From contig OX439050.1 of NCBI GenBank assembly GCA_949317995.1, positions 53,011,777 through 53,075,776 on the forward strand: a stretch of 64,000 nt of DNA, written 5' to 3'. The position numbers and the translations under genes were made by a program. Below the pieces are notes generated by a model. The model had not been told where the DNA came from and made no database searches. It saw nothing but the letters and a program-made list of their open reading frames with translations. Below are positions 12,242 to 25,057 of this stretch, piece after piece. The stretch is from Acholoe squamosa (lineage: Eukaryota > Annelida > Polychaeta > Phyllodocida > Polynoidae). How positions within the stretch are numbered: the first letter of the stretch is position 1; each line of letters opens with the position of its first letter.

Positions 12242-12620
12242 GCCAGGTATAGTTTCAGACTGTTAGGTATAGTTTCAGACTGTTAGGTATATATGTATCT
12301 TTTCTAGTCTCTATAAAAAGGGTGTCTATCAATGTGATGCTCATGTAAACGTTATGTTATTGATTAATGTATCAACTAATCTATGGCTTCTCTATTGAAT
12401 GTTAATGTGAAACATTATGCAACTATTAGAATGGCCAAATAATCATATTTTAACTGCTATCAGATCTCTATGAAGATGGGAGTTACTACTATGATACCAG
12501 ACTGGTATAGTGCTGCCATCTAACAAGACATGCAGGAAACACAGGGGAAGTTTCCTTACGTTATATAAGGTTTATAACGTTTTTAAAACGTTTGAATAAT
12601 TATGGTTTGGACATGAACTA
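12242..12620. other. Non-coding spacer
   Basis: Holds two repeats of a 20-bp TTTCAGACTGTTAGGTATAG-type sequence next to the SINE, then AT-rich sequence with several AACGTTT-like motifs. No gene seen. Confidence 0.5.
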
Positions 12621-13001
12621 ACACCATCCTCGTTACGGGAAATGAAATACACCCTCTTGCCACAGACTTTTGAGGTAAAAAGGTACCCTATTTATAGTAC
12701 AATCACGGATTTTTGGGGCCTAAAAATGACCCCTATCTTAGGAAAACGCTGACATGAAAAATATTCCATCCCCTTTATCAAAGAAAACACTGACAGGTTC
12801 AGTAATGTAACCTTTATTGAATATATAACAAATGCAGATAATAGAATCAGATGGCCTAACCAAAGTGACAAAAAACACCCCCTATACTCTATTTTAAGGT
12901 ATTTTTCTTGGGAAAATGACCCCTAATTTTGAGAAAATGCAGACATGCTGACCTCGAGAAATATGACCCTAAATCAGTGATTTGGGTAACGAGGATGGTG
13001 T
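12621..13001. mobile_element. 381-bp element with 16-bp terminal inverted repeats
   Basis: Left end ACACCATCCTCGTTAC, right end GTAACGAGGATGGTGT: perfect 16-bp inverted termini. The inside has two copies of an AAAATGACCCCTA motif followed by a GAAAA(C/T)GC(T/A)GACATG motif in direct orientation. No clear target duplication and no coding frame; probably a MITE of unassigned superfamily. Confidence 0.6.
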
Positions 13002-13140
13002 CCAAAGGGCATGGAAGTGTGGGGGCCTGGCGTTTCCATCTATAACATTTAAAATCTTTTTAAACGTTCTAGATAGGAATGTTTCCATCTAAACAATACA
13101 GAAATGTTTTTTAACGTTTGTAGACGTTTATTGTTCACTG

Positions 13141-13767
13141 GGAGGGACCATAAACTCGGATTCTAAATCCTCTACTGACGGGGATAGAGTGGGTGGAGGC
13201 CGGGGTGTGAAGTAGGGATCTCGGGGACCATATATACACAGGTTCTAGACCTTGTAATGACAGGGATAATGGGGATGGAAGCCGGGGTGGAAAGCATGGG
13301 TCTCACGGACCATATACCCATATATCGATCTGCTAATGATGGGGATGGAATGGGTGGAGGCTGTTACAGGGAGCAGGGGCGCCTCAGGGACCATATATGT
13401 ACACGGGTTCTAGGTCTTCTAAAGACGGGGATAAAAGGGGTGGAGGCTGTGATAGGCAGCAGGGCGTCTCTGCCCCTTCTATCCCCGTTATTAGAAGCCT
13501 AAAATCCACGTATATGGACCCTGAGACCCCTGCTCCCTGTCCCGGCCTCTTTCCCTTCTATCCCCATCATTAGAAGGCTTAGAATCTGTGTATAACATTA
13601 TGGTCCCTGGGACCCCATCTCCCTGTCCCAGCCTCTTCCCCTTCTATTCCCATCTTTAGAAGACCTAGAACCTGTGTATATGGTCCCTGAGACGCCTCTG
13701 CTCCCTGTAACAGCCTCCACCCGTTCTATCCCCATCATTAGAGGGTCTAGATATCTCCCTCCCAATA
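13141..13767. repeat. Diverged ~100-bp tandem repeats in head-to-head arrangement
   Basis: Units containing GGGACCATATATACACAGG, TTCTA(G/A) and AATGA(C/T)GGGGAT run forward to about 13470. From about 13480 to 13750 the same motifs run in reverse complement (TATCCCCATCATTAGAAG, GGTCCCTGAGAC). Two further forward units follow the next array, at 14215-14390. Open frames here come from the repeat. Confidence 0.7.
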
Positions 13768-14217
13768 TATGGGTCCTTATGTGGATCCTCCCTCCCCATA
13801 TATGTGTCCTTATGTGGATCTCTCTCCCTATATATGGGTCCTTATGTGGATCTCCCTCAATGCATGGGTCCGTATGTGGATCTCCCTCCCTATGTATTGG
13901 TCCTTATGTGGATCTCCCTCAATGCATGGGTCCTTATGTGGATCTCCCTCCCTATATATTGGTCCTTATGTGGATCTCCCTCAATGCATGGGTCCTTATG
14001 TGGATCTCTCTCCCTATATATTGGTCCTTATGTGGATCTCCCTCAATGCATGGGTCCTTATGTGGATCTCTCTCCCTATATATGGGTCCTTGTGTGGATC
14101 TCCCTCAATGCATGGGTCCTTAAGTGGATCTCCCTCCCTATATATTGGTCCTTATGTGGATCTCCCTCAATGCATGGGTCCTTATGTGGATCTCCCTCAA
14201 TGCATGGGTCCTTAAAT
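13768..14217. repeat. 62-bp minisatellite made of alternating 30- and 32-bp subunits
   Basis: The subunit with CTCCCTCAATGCATGGGTCC alternates with one containing CTCCCTCCCTATATATTGG; both end in TTATGTGGAT. About seven pairs are present. Since 62 is not a multiple of three, the frame rotates from unit to unit. The unit lacks stop codons in all three plus frames, so long overlapping frames of up to 173 codons appear in parallel. None is a credible gene. Confidence 0.9.
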
Positions 14218-14390
14218 GGTCCCATATATACATGCATTCTTGGCCTTGTAATGACAGGAAAAGAACGGAGTAGAGGCCGGGACAGGGAGCAGGGGTTCTC
14301 AGGGACCATATACATGGCCTTGTAATGGCGGGAATAGAAGGAGTAGAGGCTGGTAAAGGACGCATGGGGTTTCAGGGACCATATACATTT

Positions 14391-14590
14391 TCCCCTTGTG
14401 TCTGGACCCTTTCCCCATGTTCCTGGACCCTTTCCCCATATTCCTGGACCCTTTCCCCATGTTCCTGGACCCTTTCCCCATGTTTCCGGACCCTTTCCCC
14501 ATGTTCCTAGGACTTTTCCCTTTGTTCATGAACCCTTTACCCATATTCCTGGACCCTTCCCCATGGTCCTGGACCATTTCCCCATGTAGG
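14391..14590. repeat. 21-bp minisatellite, about 8-9 copies
   Basis: The unit is CTGGACCCTTTCCCCATGTTC with point variants. Because 21 is divisible by three it gives heptapeptide repeats on both strands (GKGSRNM on minus, PFPMFLD on plus). A repeat-derived frame is the simpler explanation than a gene. Confidence 0.9.
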
Positions 14591-14599
14591 GGCTGCCAT

Positions 14600-15658
14600 T
14601 AACTGATTGCGGGTCATGTAGCATGCTAGAAGAAAAAGGGTGTAACATAGGGACCAACATAATTTTGCAAATAGGTGGTTAGCTAAAAGAAATTTAGATG
14701 TGAAGATAGACAGAAAAGATGCTTCAAGGTTTTTTACTTTCATTTTCATTTCATCTGACGAGACAAGGGAAGAGATTGTTGAATGTAATGAGAAATTGTA
14801 TTTTCTAGCAGCAAAAGGACCCATGGCACTGGAAAACGCCTAAAATGGCATTTAAAAACATTGTTAAACCTAGATTTCAATAAGATATAATCAGGAAGTA
14901 CCCATAGTAACTATCCTGAAGTTTTGGAAACAGTACTATGATAAGAAGTATGTGAACAAATATGCATGCTCCTGTTTCAGCTGGTTCGATATGTCAGGGC
15001 AATGTGTTAGCATTTTACTCAAATTTGGTGGGGTAGAAAGATATCAAAAGAATATTTCCTGTTATCAGCAGGAAATTAAAGGGGGATAAATACTAATGGT
15101 ATTTGTCTTTTATATACCTGAGAAAAGCACTTAAAAGGGAGGCGAAATTTCCATTGTGGAGGTCGGCAGCATAAGGACCCATTTTCAATTATATATAGTT
15201 ATAACAGGAATAATGCTTCCATATCATGGGAAAATGGTTGGAAGGGGCAACCCCACCTTCTAGGTGGGTAATATCATTAAATAATATCATAAGACAACTT
15301 GTGAGAGGCAAGGTAGCAAATGGACCCAGAGGATGCAACACTTATAAGAGGACACAAAGCCTTATTAGGTCATCCAGCTCTGGGTTCTATCCACTCAAGT
15401 TTATGCCTCTATATACTATGAAGATACGATCAGTCTATGATCATAAGATGGTCTGGACTGCCCTCTTTTGAAAATCTTCCTGTGCCACCTCGGCGCCTCT
15501 TGTCTGATATGTGATCCTTTGCAGGGATACCTGTATATATAAACAAGCATAACAGTGTTACAATGTAGTCCCATCTACTGGACTTGACTTACAACCTTTT
15601 TTTTCACTTTCACACATAAATATGAACCTCAATCAATGCAGTATATTTCTACCGAAAG

Positions 15659-15714
<56 letters not shown>

Positions 15715-17091
15715 AGTCTTCTTCATTTCCACTATTTACTTTTCCTGATAAAGACTATGTCAGAAACATGTAGATAAACCAAAGCCTAAGGAGAAAACAT
15801 CAAATAAATCATGAGAGAGATAGAAAGCAAAAATGAAACTGAACTGGAAAAGGAATCAGGAAAGCATGATTGAGGTTGGGAGGCTATTGCCATCCAATAG
15901 ATACTCTCTGCCTTAGAATCTTCAGACAATCTCCTCTTCATATATACCTAATCTTCTACATCCCACATAAATCATATCCAATCAAATCGGTTACCATGGC
16001 AACCTAGACAGTGGAACCCCGGATGTGGAGTAATCTGATCTTCCTGCACAGCAAAGTTTTCTCCTGTAGCTTCATATCAACTTACAAATATCAAAGTCAC
16101 TGTCAGAGCTCTATGTATAAGGCTTCTAAACGGGAGTCTGTACATACAGTTATAATGCTTGGGCTTCAGTTTCATATTCCATTTCATATGATTGTATACT
16201 GTTGGTTAATAACACATGAGTTTAAGTAAGGCTTCTGGAGACTTTCTTTTCACAAGATGCTTTGACAGCTTCCCTTTTTATCGCCAGGGAAGTTGTGCGT
16301 TCCATGGCATTAGTGACAATATTAATTTAGGTTCATTAACCTACACTTAAATTATTGCACTACTTCGACAGCTCTACCCAGATAACCACTACTAGTCCAT
16401 GGTGACTCGTCCTATAGCGACCAATCGGTTGATGGAGCGCAAAACTCGGTGCCCGTCTGGCATTGAAATCTATATGCCAATCAATGTACCCAGCCAAGTC
16501 GGTGCCAAGGTCTTGTCATGCTGCTCATTCCCGAAATGTACAAGTGGCTATACGTAGTGTGAGGTCGTTCAATTTCTCATAAGAAAACAAAAGATCGGTG
16601 GATCATGACTGCGCCCACACATCCTCCAGATTCCTCGCTATAAGACACTACCCTACATTGCAGCTACCATGTGTCTTACCTATGACCACACAAAGGGAGT
16701 TGGCAGAGCATCTTGTGAAATACCCCCCAGGTTATCTCACGTTCTTGTAAAATGAGTATTTACGAGGCCTGGGGCATTTTTCTTTAAAAAGAATTGTCCT
16801 TCTAGAACTAAGCTTGATAAAAACTGACTTAATTGGGGTATTCCGATATTAAAATTCCTTTAATATGTAGATAATTACGTTTACCATCGTAGTAAGTAGC
16901 AGAAAGATTTCTGAGTGACACATGATGCAAAAACGTGGGATAATTCAATGCATCATTGTTCGAGGTTAATAATAGTGAAATAATAGTTAGTACAACAGAA
17001 ACAGTTTTATGAGCGGGATATACCGCATGTTTGTAACCCTGGGTGTTCCAGTGAAAGTTAAGTTAAGTGGCTCATGTCTCATTCTCATCTA
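14600..17091. other. Non-coding stretch with a long (CT)n
   Basis: No gene recognised. Apart from the (CT)26 at 15661-15712 the sequence looks unique, with scattered open frames under 85 codons. Confidence 0.5.
15661..15712. repeat. (CT)26 microsatellite
   Basis: Uninterrupted CT dinucleotide tract of 52 bp. Confidence 0.97.
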
Positions 17092-17317
17092 CACTGTGAA
17101 AAATTACGGTTGACCCTACCAGGTATCCTATTAAAACTGAACATTAGACCACCGTAATTGAAAAGCACTGTACCAGCGTAGTTTTTACAAGAAGCCCCAG
17201 GTGGCAGTTTGGTGGTACACAACATGTACAAGGAATCTCTGTGAAAATAACAACAGATCTCTGGCAACTTTGGGATGAGGAATGCACCATTATTTTAATG
17301 ACATGTTTTTTACAGTG
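17092..17317 (-). mobile_element. CACTGTAAAA MITE, copy 2 (TA duplication)
   Basis: A 226-bp element beginning CACTGTGAAA and ending TTTTTACAGTG, with TA at both flanks (17090-17091, 17318-17319). Its interior is in the opposite orientation to the copy at 8462 (ACCACCGTAATTG near the left end, CAAGGAATCTCTGTGAAAAT towards the right). Confidence 0.8.
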
Positions 17318-18381
17318 TATGGACACCCTTCCACAACCTCATTGGACAAGATTTACGAGCTTATCGACGCTTCAGCGTTGAAGGACTTTGCGTTTTGAGA
17401 CTAGGCTGTAATTAACAAATCACATAACTCGATATGAATCCAGATTGGTATAAAACATATCCAGGATATTGCATACAATTTTATCTCTGTGCACCCATCT
17501 TTTTAAATTGCATCACTCACATTCAGATAAGACCTCATCCAGGAAATTGTGCATTTAACAAGACATTGTGCACGAGCCAATCCCACCATTATGCCATGAC
17601 TTATGATAATAGATAACAGGGCTGTCTATAGATAAGGCAATGACATATTCCTTATCTGGGTGACTGATTCTCCCATTCGGGAGTCTGTGGGAGAAATTAT
17701 GGTATCTGCTGGGGAAGTGTGTTTCAGATTACCAACTCTGGTTAGCTTACAGGGTAAAACGTAATTTTGAAATAGGAGACAGCCCAGTATCTTTTCATCA
17801 TCACTTATTGAATTCCTACCCTGATGGTGGAACCGTAGATCATCAATATCCATTGTATCATATGATGGTCCGGATTAACAAGTTTCCAATTTGTTGACAT
17901 ACTTTAGTATATTCCACATCGTACATGCAAGCAGGTTATTGGTGCAGTAAGGAATATAATTGATGAAAGGCAGTGTTTAGAAACATTTGAATAACCAGGA
18001 AATACATGGACCGCGTGCAATGGATGAACTATTACACTCCTTTATCTTCATTCCCCTTTATTTGACAGTCAAGAAAAAATAATCATAAAATCTTTCGATT
18101 ACTTACTACGATAGCAGACATTATAATCATCTTCATACAAAGGGAATTCTAATGGCACATATCCTAGGTCAGCTTCATCAAGCACAATTCTGGAAGAAAG
18201 GGGAATAAAAGATAGCTAAAAGCATTCTTGTTTATACTTGATCACTTATGTGCGACATAAGAGGCCATCAACTTCCTTACTGATCATATAAACTGATGCA
18301 TCTAAGATTTTGTTTCGGCAGACACATGTTGTGTAAGCAGAATTTTTATAAAACAGTCTCTTCCATCTACACTCCGTATTA

Positions 18382-18612
18382 CACTGTAAAAGAAAAGTCC
18401 CCAAAATAATGGCAGATTTCTGGCGTCTTTTGGAGAAGGATTTCGCCATTATTTTAACAGAGATTCCTTGCACCACAATGCTTTACTGTACTGCCATCTG
18501 GGGATTTTTTTGTAGAAACTACACTGCTTCACTGCCTTACAATCAAAGTGGTTCATTGTTTAGTTTTATGAGGATGCCTGGTTGGTAGATTCAACAGTTA
18601 CTTCTTAGAGTG
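18382..18612 (+). mobile_element. CACTGTAAAA MITE, copy 3 (TA duplication)
   Basis: Starts CACTGTAAAAGAAAAG and ends at a mutated terminus, AGAGTG instead of CAGTG. TA is at both flanks. It has the same orientation and internal motifs as the copy at 8462, including AGATTCCTTGCACCA and TGGTAGATTCAACAGTTA. Confidence 0.75.
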
Positions 18613-20580
18613 TATGCCATACGCCATTAGTACAATAGTTTACTCCTCTTAGTTGACCTTAACACAATGGTGTAGCTACAGGGCGTGGTTTGACATCTGT
18701 AATACTGTTAGTGTACAGAGACATCTATACTATTAGTGTATGTTTGTACCTTTGTCCTAGAAGCACTATATGTGTACACGAAATTGCTATGCATTACAAA
18801 GTTATGTCTAAACGCCCAGGAGGCTATTGCGAAATGAATGGGAATTTCATTCTCACTGGCACTTACGCACCTTCCACTTCCCCCCTGATTCTTCACCCTG
18901 AGACACAAAGTCCCACTTTATACTGTAATGGAATTAACTTGCTCTGAATTAGACTAAGTTGCAAAAGTTCAAGGGAAATGGTTCCATGATTGGTTCCCCC
19001 TGAATGCTTCCCATAGTAGGTAGGCCAGAGAATTGGAGGAGGGAACTAGCTGGAAATTGGTTCTCAATTGGGAAGCATTTATTAATTCCTGACCACTACT
19101 AAACCACTTCTATGACCAATTACTTTTTGGCAACCCAACAGGCAATTGATTCCAAGAGGTCAGTCAGTTCCATTTTGGGAATAGCACCTCAAACAGAAGT
19201 AGTTCCCAATCCTTTCGCAACAGCCTGCAGGGTGCAATTCAGAATATCTGCTGATTCCGAGATAAAGAGAGCTGACCCTAAACGTTTTTAATCAATTCTT
19301 AAACTTTGATATTCATTGCCTACCATTCTTGGTGATTTTTTCCTCCATACATGTAAATATCTAGCCTTCCAGGAGCCATCGTTATGACTTTAGATTCAAT
19401 GATGTTACGTTAGAATTTTACTGAAACATATATACCCCACCCCTTATAAGCACTCACTCCTCCCCACTACACCTACCCCTACCCCTACCCCCTCTCCCCG
19501 CCCCCAAAAAATGATAAAATAAAATCTACTGTTGCTGATTCTTCCCTTTCCTTCTCTTTATGCGTATACACCCCCATTATACACAATGCCAATTTTCAAC
19601 TACAAAATTTGCGAACCTTTAATCGTAATTGTGTATACGGGTAGAGTTGTGAGGTATCTTACAGTACGCCTACATCGCCAACAAACGAAGAAGTTCTTCA
19701 TTTACTGGTGGTTTCTAGACACAAAGAAGCCGTACAAGGCCGTTGACGCCCACCTAGACTGCTGTTGTTCTTTAGTTAGATGTGGGATTCAGTACACCCG
19801 AATCCTAGCACCTACAGGAGATACACGGACCTGGTCAGAACTGGAAGTTGATTCAAAACGGCCTGAGAGGTATGGATTTACTTTGTCATATAGTCTGCTA
19901 TCAATTAAGCTAGTGGTAGATCAGTTAGAAGTAGCAACTGCTATTCTTTTTCCACTATTCATTTTCCACTGCTACCACTGGGGCTAGTGGTAGGGAAATA
20001 ACACTGCCCCCATTGGAGTAAACCTGTGCACCTATTGTATCACTTGCTTTAGTATGTGCTGTGCTTACACTACCACTGGGTAAAATGATTAGTGCATGCT
20101 AATTCTATGCAAGTCAGACTACCTTTACCTCAAGGGATAGGCATGGAGTTTGCTACCATCACATGGGTGGGTAGTGGTGGGCCATTTTGAATTAACATGA
20201 TGTATTGGTTACCTGATGCAATGCATTGAAATGTAGATCATAAGCGTCTTCCACTTCTCCATAAAATTCCTTAAACTAATGATTGATCCCAGCAAGCAAC
20301 GAAACAAAAACAAATGTAAATGTATGAATAATAATTATATCATAATTGTTGCAATGTAGGATCGTTTTGGTATTTCCTCTTCTACAACCCTGTCTCAGTT
20401 CCAAATAGCAGAGGTTACCTTATAATATACCTGTTCTATAGAAAGAAGTGCCTACCATGGGACTGTCCCACCCTGTGCGTCAGAGCCTGTAGATACTCAG
20501 GTGGACGCCTGAATAAGTCATCGCCTTCCTATCGTTATTATCTTATCATCTACTCATCTAGTGAATGCATGCATCTTAGC
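18613..20580. other. Non-coding stretch, no gene supported
   Basis: Includes a C-rich CCCCTACCCCTACCCC run at about 19475-19500. The 151-codon plus frame at 19532-19987 is the longest non-repeat frame in the window apart from a repeat-overlapping one. It has no recognisable domain, signal peptide or codon pattern, so I leave it uncalled. Confidence 0.45.
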
Positions 20581-20587
20581 CAAACAG

Positions 20588-20656
20588 TGGCATGATGCCC
20601 TATTACAGCCCTGGTGAGTCTAACCAGCATCTTGATTCATGTATCATGCCAAATGT
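20588..20656. mobile_element. Fragment of the TTAA-type palindromic MITE
   Basis: GGCATGATGCCCTATTACAG, CCCTGGTGAG and a mirrored ATTCATGTATCATGCC match the inner arms of the family; the ends are lost. Confidence 0.45.
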
Positions 20657-20660
20657 ATTC

Positions 20661-22940
20661 ATGAGTTTCATATAGCTTGGCTAGGGTCAGTATGGTTCAC
20701 TTTTGCAGTGCTGACGTGTAGATTCACGAGCTCTGTATATTATGTATACACCGTTTTACCTTTATAAAGGATTAATAGCATTCCGGTGACAGTATAAGCT
20801 ATGAGATAGTTCATCAATATAAAGGCTTATATATACATTATCCAGAACAGTTGGTATCATAACAGTGGGAAAATTTTAAAATGATATCACAGGCTCCGCA
20901 TGCCTTTAGAGAGGTAGGCCTTCCAGGTATCTGACCTTTCTAACCAGAACCTAGGCCATGCACTCAAATGCGGGAGGGCGATATAATTATGACTAAATGA
21001 GGGAGGGTCCGAAAAAAAACCCCCAAAACTAAGTCATCCACCCATATATTAATATCTCGCATTTTGAATCGTCGACAGCGTGATGTCGATATGTAAGTTG
21101 CAAAATGACGCCTGATTAAATTGGGTGGTTGGTTTGGATGTATAAATATTTCTTGGAGGCAGCTGAAGTTGGAGGAAAAATTGTACCACTCATTAATTAT
21201 TGTTATACATGGCACTATACATCGATCAATTATGTTACATGTTACAGGCTGTCAGGGTTGAGCCATCCCTAATTCTTCATACGACACCCATCACTTAGCC
21301 TAATTCACACACACAAAAAAAAGGAAGAAAGAAGGAAAAGGCACCAATCTGTATAGTGCTTTAGATTACTATGCCCATTTTTCAACTTAGTTATGATGCA
21401 TAATTGCTTTGGAAGCCCGTAAGATTTATTGAAGGTGACACAAAGTGTATTGTTTTATCAAATTATAAATCAACCATAACAAGCTAGCTATAACAATATC
21501 GCCCAAAAACAAGCTAATGGGTGTCTTATGGGATTTATTTCAATTTGAAGCAATATTGTGCCACATAATCTGACTCGTACTTAAGGTACCACGGTAGTCG
21601 GTACATGTATTGGGTAAGATTTATGTATGACGTACATGTAATTGGTGTTTTTCATGCATTTTGAGCTTTACACACCTATCGTATAACAAACTCGCATCAA
21701 TATCCCTTTTTCGTGGTCTCACTGAAGAGAAAACACCCCTAGCTTTGTTCATTGATTTACAACCGTCCCTTCTTTTACACAGATCTTTGCCTCTACTAGA
21801 ATTTTATCTTAAGCCATGCTGGAAGTTGAAAGCCCCCACATGAGCTCTTCTCCGATTCTCTCCTACTATCGCAATCTTCTTGTATTGCAATGGGACACTA
21901 TCTATATTCGAGCCTGGGCTTACATACGAGAGAGAGAAAAAAAAAAGAGAGAAAGGGACAAATAGTAGAAAAAAACACATCTGGGCGTAAGGGGTGTGCA
22001 ATTATTGGTCATTTTTCACACCGCTATGTGTAAAATGCTAGTGGCCATTTACACAGCCTTGGCAACCCCCAATGGCCTTTCGCTGGTGGCCTGCGAGAAA
22101 TGATAATAACTCTTGGACCGGCCGCTGAGTCCCCCAAACCTTCTCCCCATCTGTCTCCTGGGCGTCCAGAGCAAACTAATCGATTACTGCCCCTTGTCGA
22201 TTGGTCACGATTGCCGTGATCGATTAGTCGCGCCTTCTGCCGCCAGTTTCTGCGTATAACGAGGTCACGTGACTGTCATTCATGAAAATGTCGTCTGCTT
22301 TCTGTGCCCCTAGTTCCCTGTGCAAATATTGCCAGAAGGGTACGCATGTTAGGAACCAGCGGATGTACTTCCGGTCCTTTTGAGTTCATCTTATCATCGT
22401 TGTGGTAAGGGATGGGAGGTATGATGGATTGCTTATCATGGCAGCAGACTGGACAGACCACAAGTTGTATGGGCGATAATGGAAGCAGGAGAAGAAGTGG
22501 TAGGGACTGAAAAGGAAACTGACCGTTGGGCATTGAGAGAAATGTGTGAGTCCTGCACCTGAGATGAAATATGTCTCAGGATATGAATGTCACCTTTATG
22601 GAAGTTCTGAACTGGCCCAGCAGAGCCAGTGGCATTTTTACCCAATAACTTTTTAAAGACTTGTCTGACAAACCTCCCTGGCATTACCCAGAATTTCTGA
22701 ACTTTCAAGACAGTTAAGCATAGTATAAGCAGCAAAGAACAGAAAAAAACATAAACACATGACTTTTCAAAATAAAAGTATGTAAGGAAAAGAAACTAAT
22801 TTGCGTTATGGCTTCAACACAGGGGTACTGAAATCTAACTTTATGTCGGTATACTTTATTGTATAAGAAAATATGGCCACCAATGTTTTGGGGGAGTACT
22901 CATACACATTTCCTAAGTTTGCATCTGAACACAATAATCA
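20661..22940. other. Non-coding stretch, no gene recognised
   Basis: Mostly AT-rich. A GC-richer patch at about 22080-22290 contains several CGATTA or TCGATT motifs and a GGTCACGTGAC E-box palindrome near 22262-22272. Nothing resembling an exon is evident. Confidence 0.5.
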
Positions 22941-22944
22941 TCTC

Positions 22945-23022
22945 GACTGATGCAGCCCCGCACTGCATTGGCGCATCCATAAGGTCGGCTTGCTGCATTG
23001 AAGCACGGTATAAAAGGGTTAA
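22945..23022. mobile_element. Truncated TTAA-type palindromic MITE
   Basis: Contains GATGCAGCCCCGCACTGCAT and GGTCGGCTTGCTGCATTGAA and ends in AAAAGGGTTAA at 23022, the family's right terminus. The left part is missing. Confidence 0.5.
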
Positions 23023-23761
23023 CTTGGAGCATCCATACAGCCTACCACACACATACCTAACACGGTACATGCATGTACAACAAAGCCTTTCTACCAGATA
23101 AGAGTTCAAGGTAAAAAAATATAACCTTGGGTCTACAAGATATCGTATGATGTTATGAAACGCCCATTAATTATCAATCATTGGGCTGTTTGAAATTCAT
23201 GAAAGAGATTATTGGTTCTAAAGTCACGACAATCTGGTTATGGACCACCGATAATTACCCCCCTGATAATGTAAGCTCTTGTGTAAAGTCATAGAACTAA
23301 ATTCCTTGATAAAGTCAAATATGGAGGCAACCATTACTATTCTATGAACAGTGGTGGGGGAGATTCATCTCTTTAACTGTCAAATCATGTCTTTGGCAAT
23401 CCATCTTCAGTTTCCAAAATTCAATGCTCAATACTCCCTTGATAATAAGTATTTCCTTCTTTTTTTTTAATTCTTTATTACTCTATTTTTTAATTGAAAT
23501 TGAAGTCTTATTCCTGCTGTCACACAAGCTGGACCTGAGTTTTTATTTAATTATAGCTGAGGTGACTATATAGGAGTTGGTAGCAGTACGAATTGAAGTC
23601 CAGTTCCCTATACATTCATCATGTCCAGCTGAGCTGCTCAAACAATGACATATACACAGGTATGAGCAACTCACTGTGTAAATAGCACACAAGCTGCTCA
23701 ACACCACGATCTGCACACTAATCAATGGTCCATTACGTAACCTAACCTGGAGTTCTGACCC

Positions 23762-23820
<59 letters not shown>

Positions 23821-24128
23821 TTCTGCGGGTCTGCATTAACCTGTACTGAGGTCGTAGGGTCGCTAGAGTCTTCCATGCAGGCCTATGGTTGGAGATGCAT
23901 GCCATAACTTCTTGATAAAGGGTTTGGGGCTATTTTATAACGTTACAGTGGAGAATGTGGCCGTGGAGAATGACATGCAGTAAAACTGTTTCTTAACACC
24001 CTTTGGGGGAATGACTGCCCCTGTGCTTTACAATATTTGGAGCATCTTCCTTCTTTGATACCCCAACCCATCTCACAGTCCTGATTTATGTCCCAGTAGA
24101 ATCCACATCTCATCCCTGTGAACAATCA
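23023..24128. other. Non-coding stretch
   Basis: No gene recognised; carries the (TA)n at 23765-23817. The 120-codon minus frame at 23543-23905 includes an IYIYIY run translated from that microsatellite and is rejected. Confidence 0.5.
23765..23817. repeat. (TA)n microsatellite
   Basis: About 53 bp of uninterrupted TA. Confidence 0.97.
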
Positions 24129-25057
24129 CACAGAAAGAAGAAATGGAGTCAACCCAATAGAAATGGAGTCAAGAAAGGAGTCAGTGGATCTGGACTCTAT
24201 AGTGACTCTATTAAAACAGGAGTCCAAGATGACTGACTCTCTTCTGTTCTCTGTTTGGCTACCCTTAAGGAGTCATTGCAGCTTGACTCCTCTAGGAGAG
24301 GAGTCCTAGCCTGGTGGACTCCCTTTGTGGAGTCAGACTCTATATAGAGTCAAACATGTTTGACTCTCTACTATAGAGAGTCAAACATAGTTGACTCTTT
24401 TATTCACTGTTGACTCTATAACACCGGTGGCTGATGCTTCTCATTTATTCCACCAGAGGACCTCACAATACAGTTTGGAGGGTTTTGCACATTAGAGTGT
24501 GTTTCATTTAGTTTAATTGTGGGTATTACTGAACATCTAGAGATTGTAGTATTACGCGTTTACACAACAAGAAATTGTACACAACTGAACAACAAGGTGG
24601 TATGCTCAACTCCCTGAAATAACCCAACAAAACTCACAATGAGGCATTGACACCATTTCCCTGGTTAAGGTGTTACTTCAAAGTATTCTCAATGCTAGGT
24701 TATATCATAATAAAAGTTGATGACTGGTGTAGATAGATGCATCTAACCAATGTAAATAGATGCATCTTAGCATCTTGTAATACGGTTCATTCTTATGGAA
24801 TAAATTATGAAGACCCCAAAAGGAAAATAAACCAGGAATGACCTGCTGTTTCAATATAAAATGCAACCAATCCTGACTCCACTTCATAATGGAGTCAGAG
24901 TGGAGAGTCCAAAAAGCTTGACTCTGTATTCATAAGGAGTCAATTATTGACTCCCTATTTTTAAGGAGTCATAAAGGAGTCACAGAGGGGGTCGCCTCAG
25001 TGATAGAAGCTGGACTCTCAATTGGGAGTCAAGGTGACTCCATTTCTTTTCTCTGTG
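24129..25057. mobile_element. 929-bp inverted-end element packed with GGAGTC motifs
   Basis: The left end CACAGAAAGAAGAAATGGAG is matched by the reverse complement of the right end, CACAGAGAAAAGAAATGGAG. Inside each end (about 24129-24420 and 24875-25057) the hexamer GGAGTC or its complement GACTCC recurs many times, in both orientations, often as GACTCTATAGAGTC-like inverted pairs. The 24430-24870 core is unrelated and AT-rich. No coding frame. Either a fold-back transposon with repetitive subterminal binding sites or a MITE carrying captured DNA. Confidence 0.6.

Noticed and set aside
11616-12266. Two near-identical plus-strand frames (76 and 77 codons, starting MRDGQACF)
   Set aside because: They are the reverse strand of the tandem tRNA-headed SINEs; the shared C-terminal part translates the tRNA-like head.
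13674-14325. Long overlapping frames rich in WISLNAW, GSPSMHGS and DLPQCMGP repeats
   Set aside because: All three plus frames are open because the 62-bp minisatellite unit has no stop codons; there is no start context, domain or non-repeat coding flank.
19532-19987. 151-codon plus-strand frame
   Set aside because: No recognisable domain, signal or conservation clue; length alone is not decisive in 64 kb of non-coding DNA.
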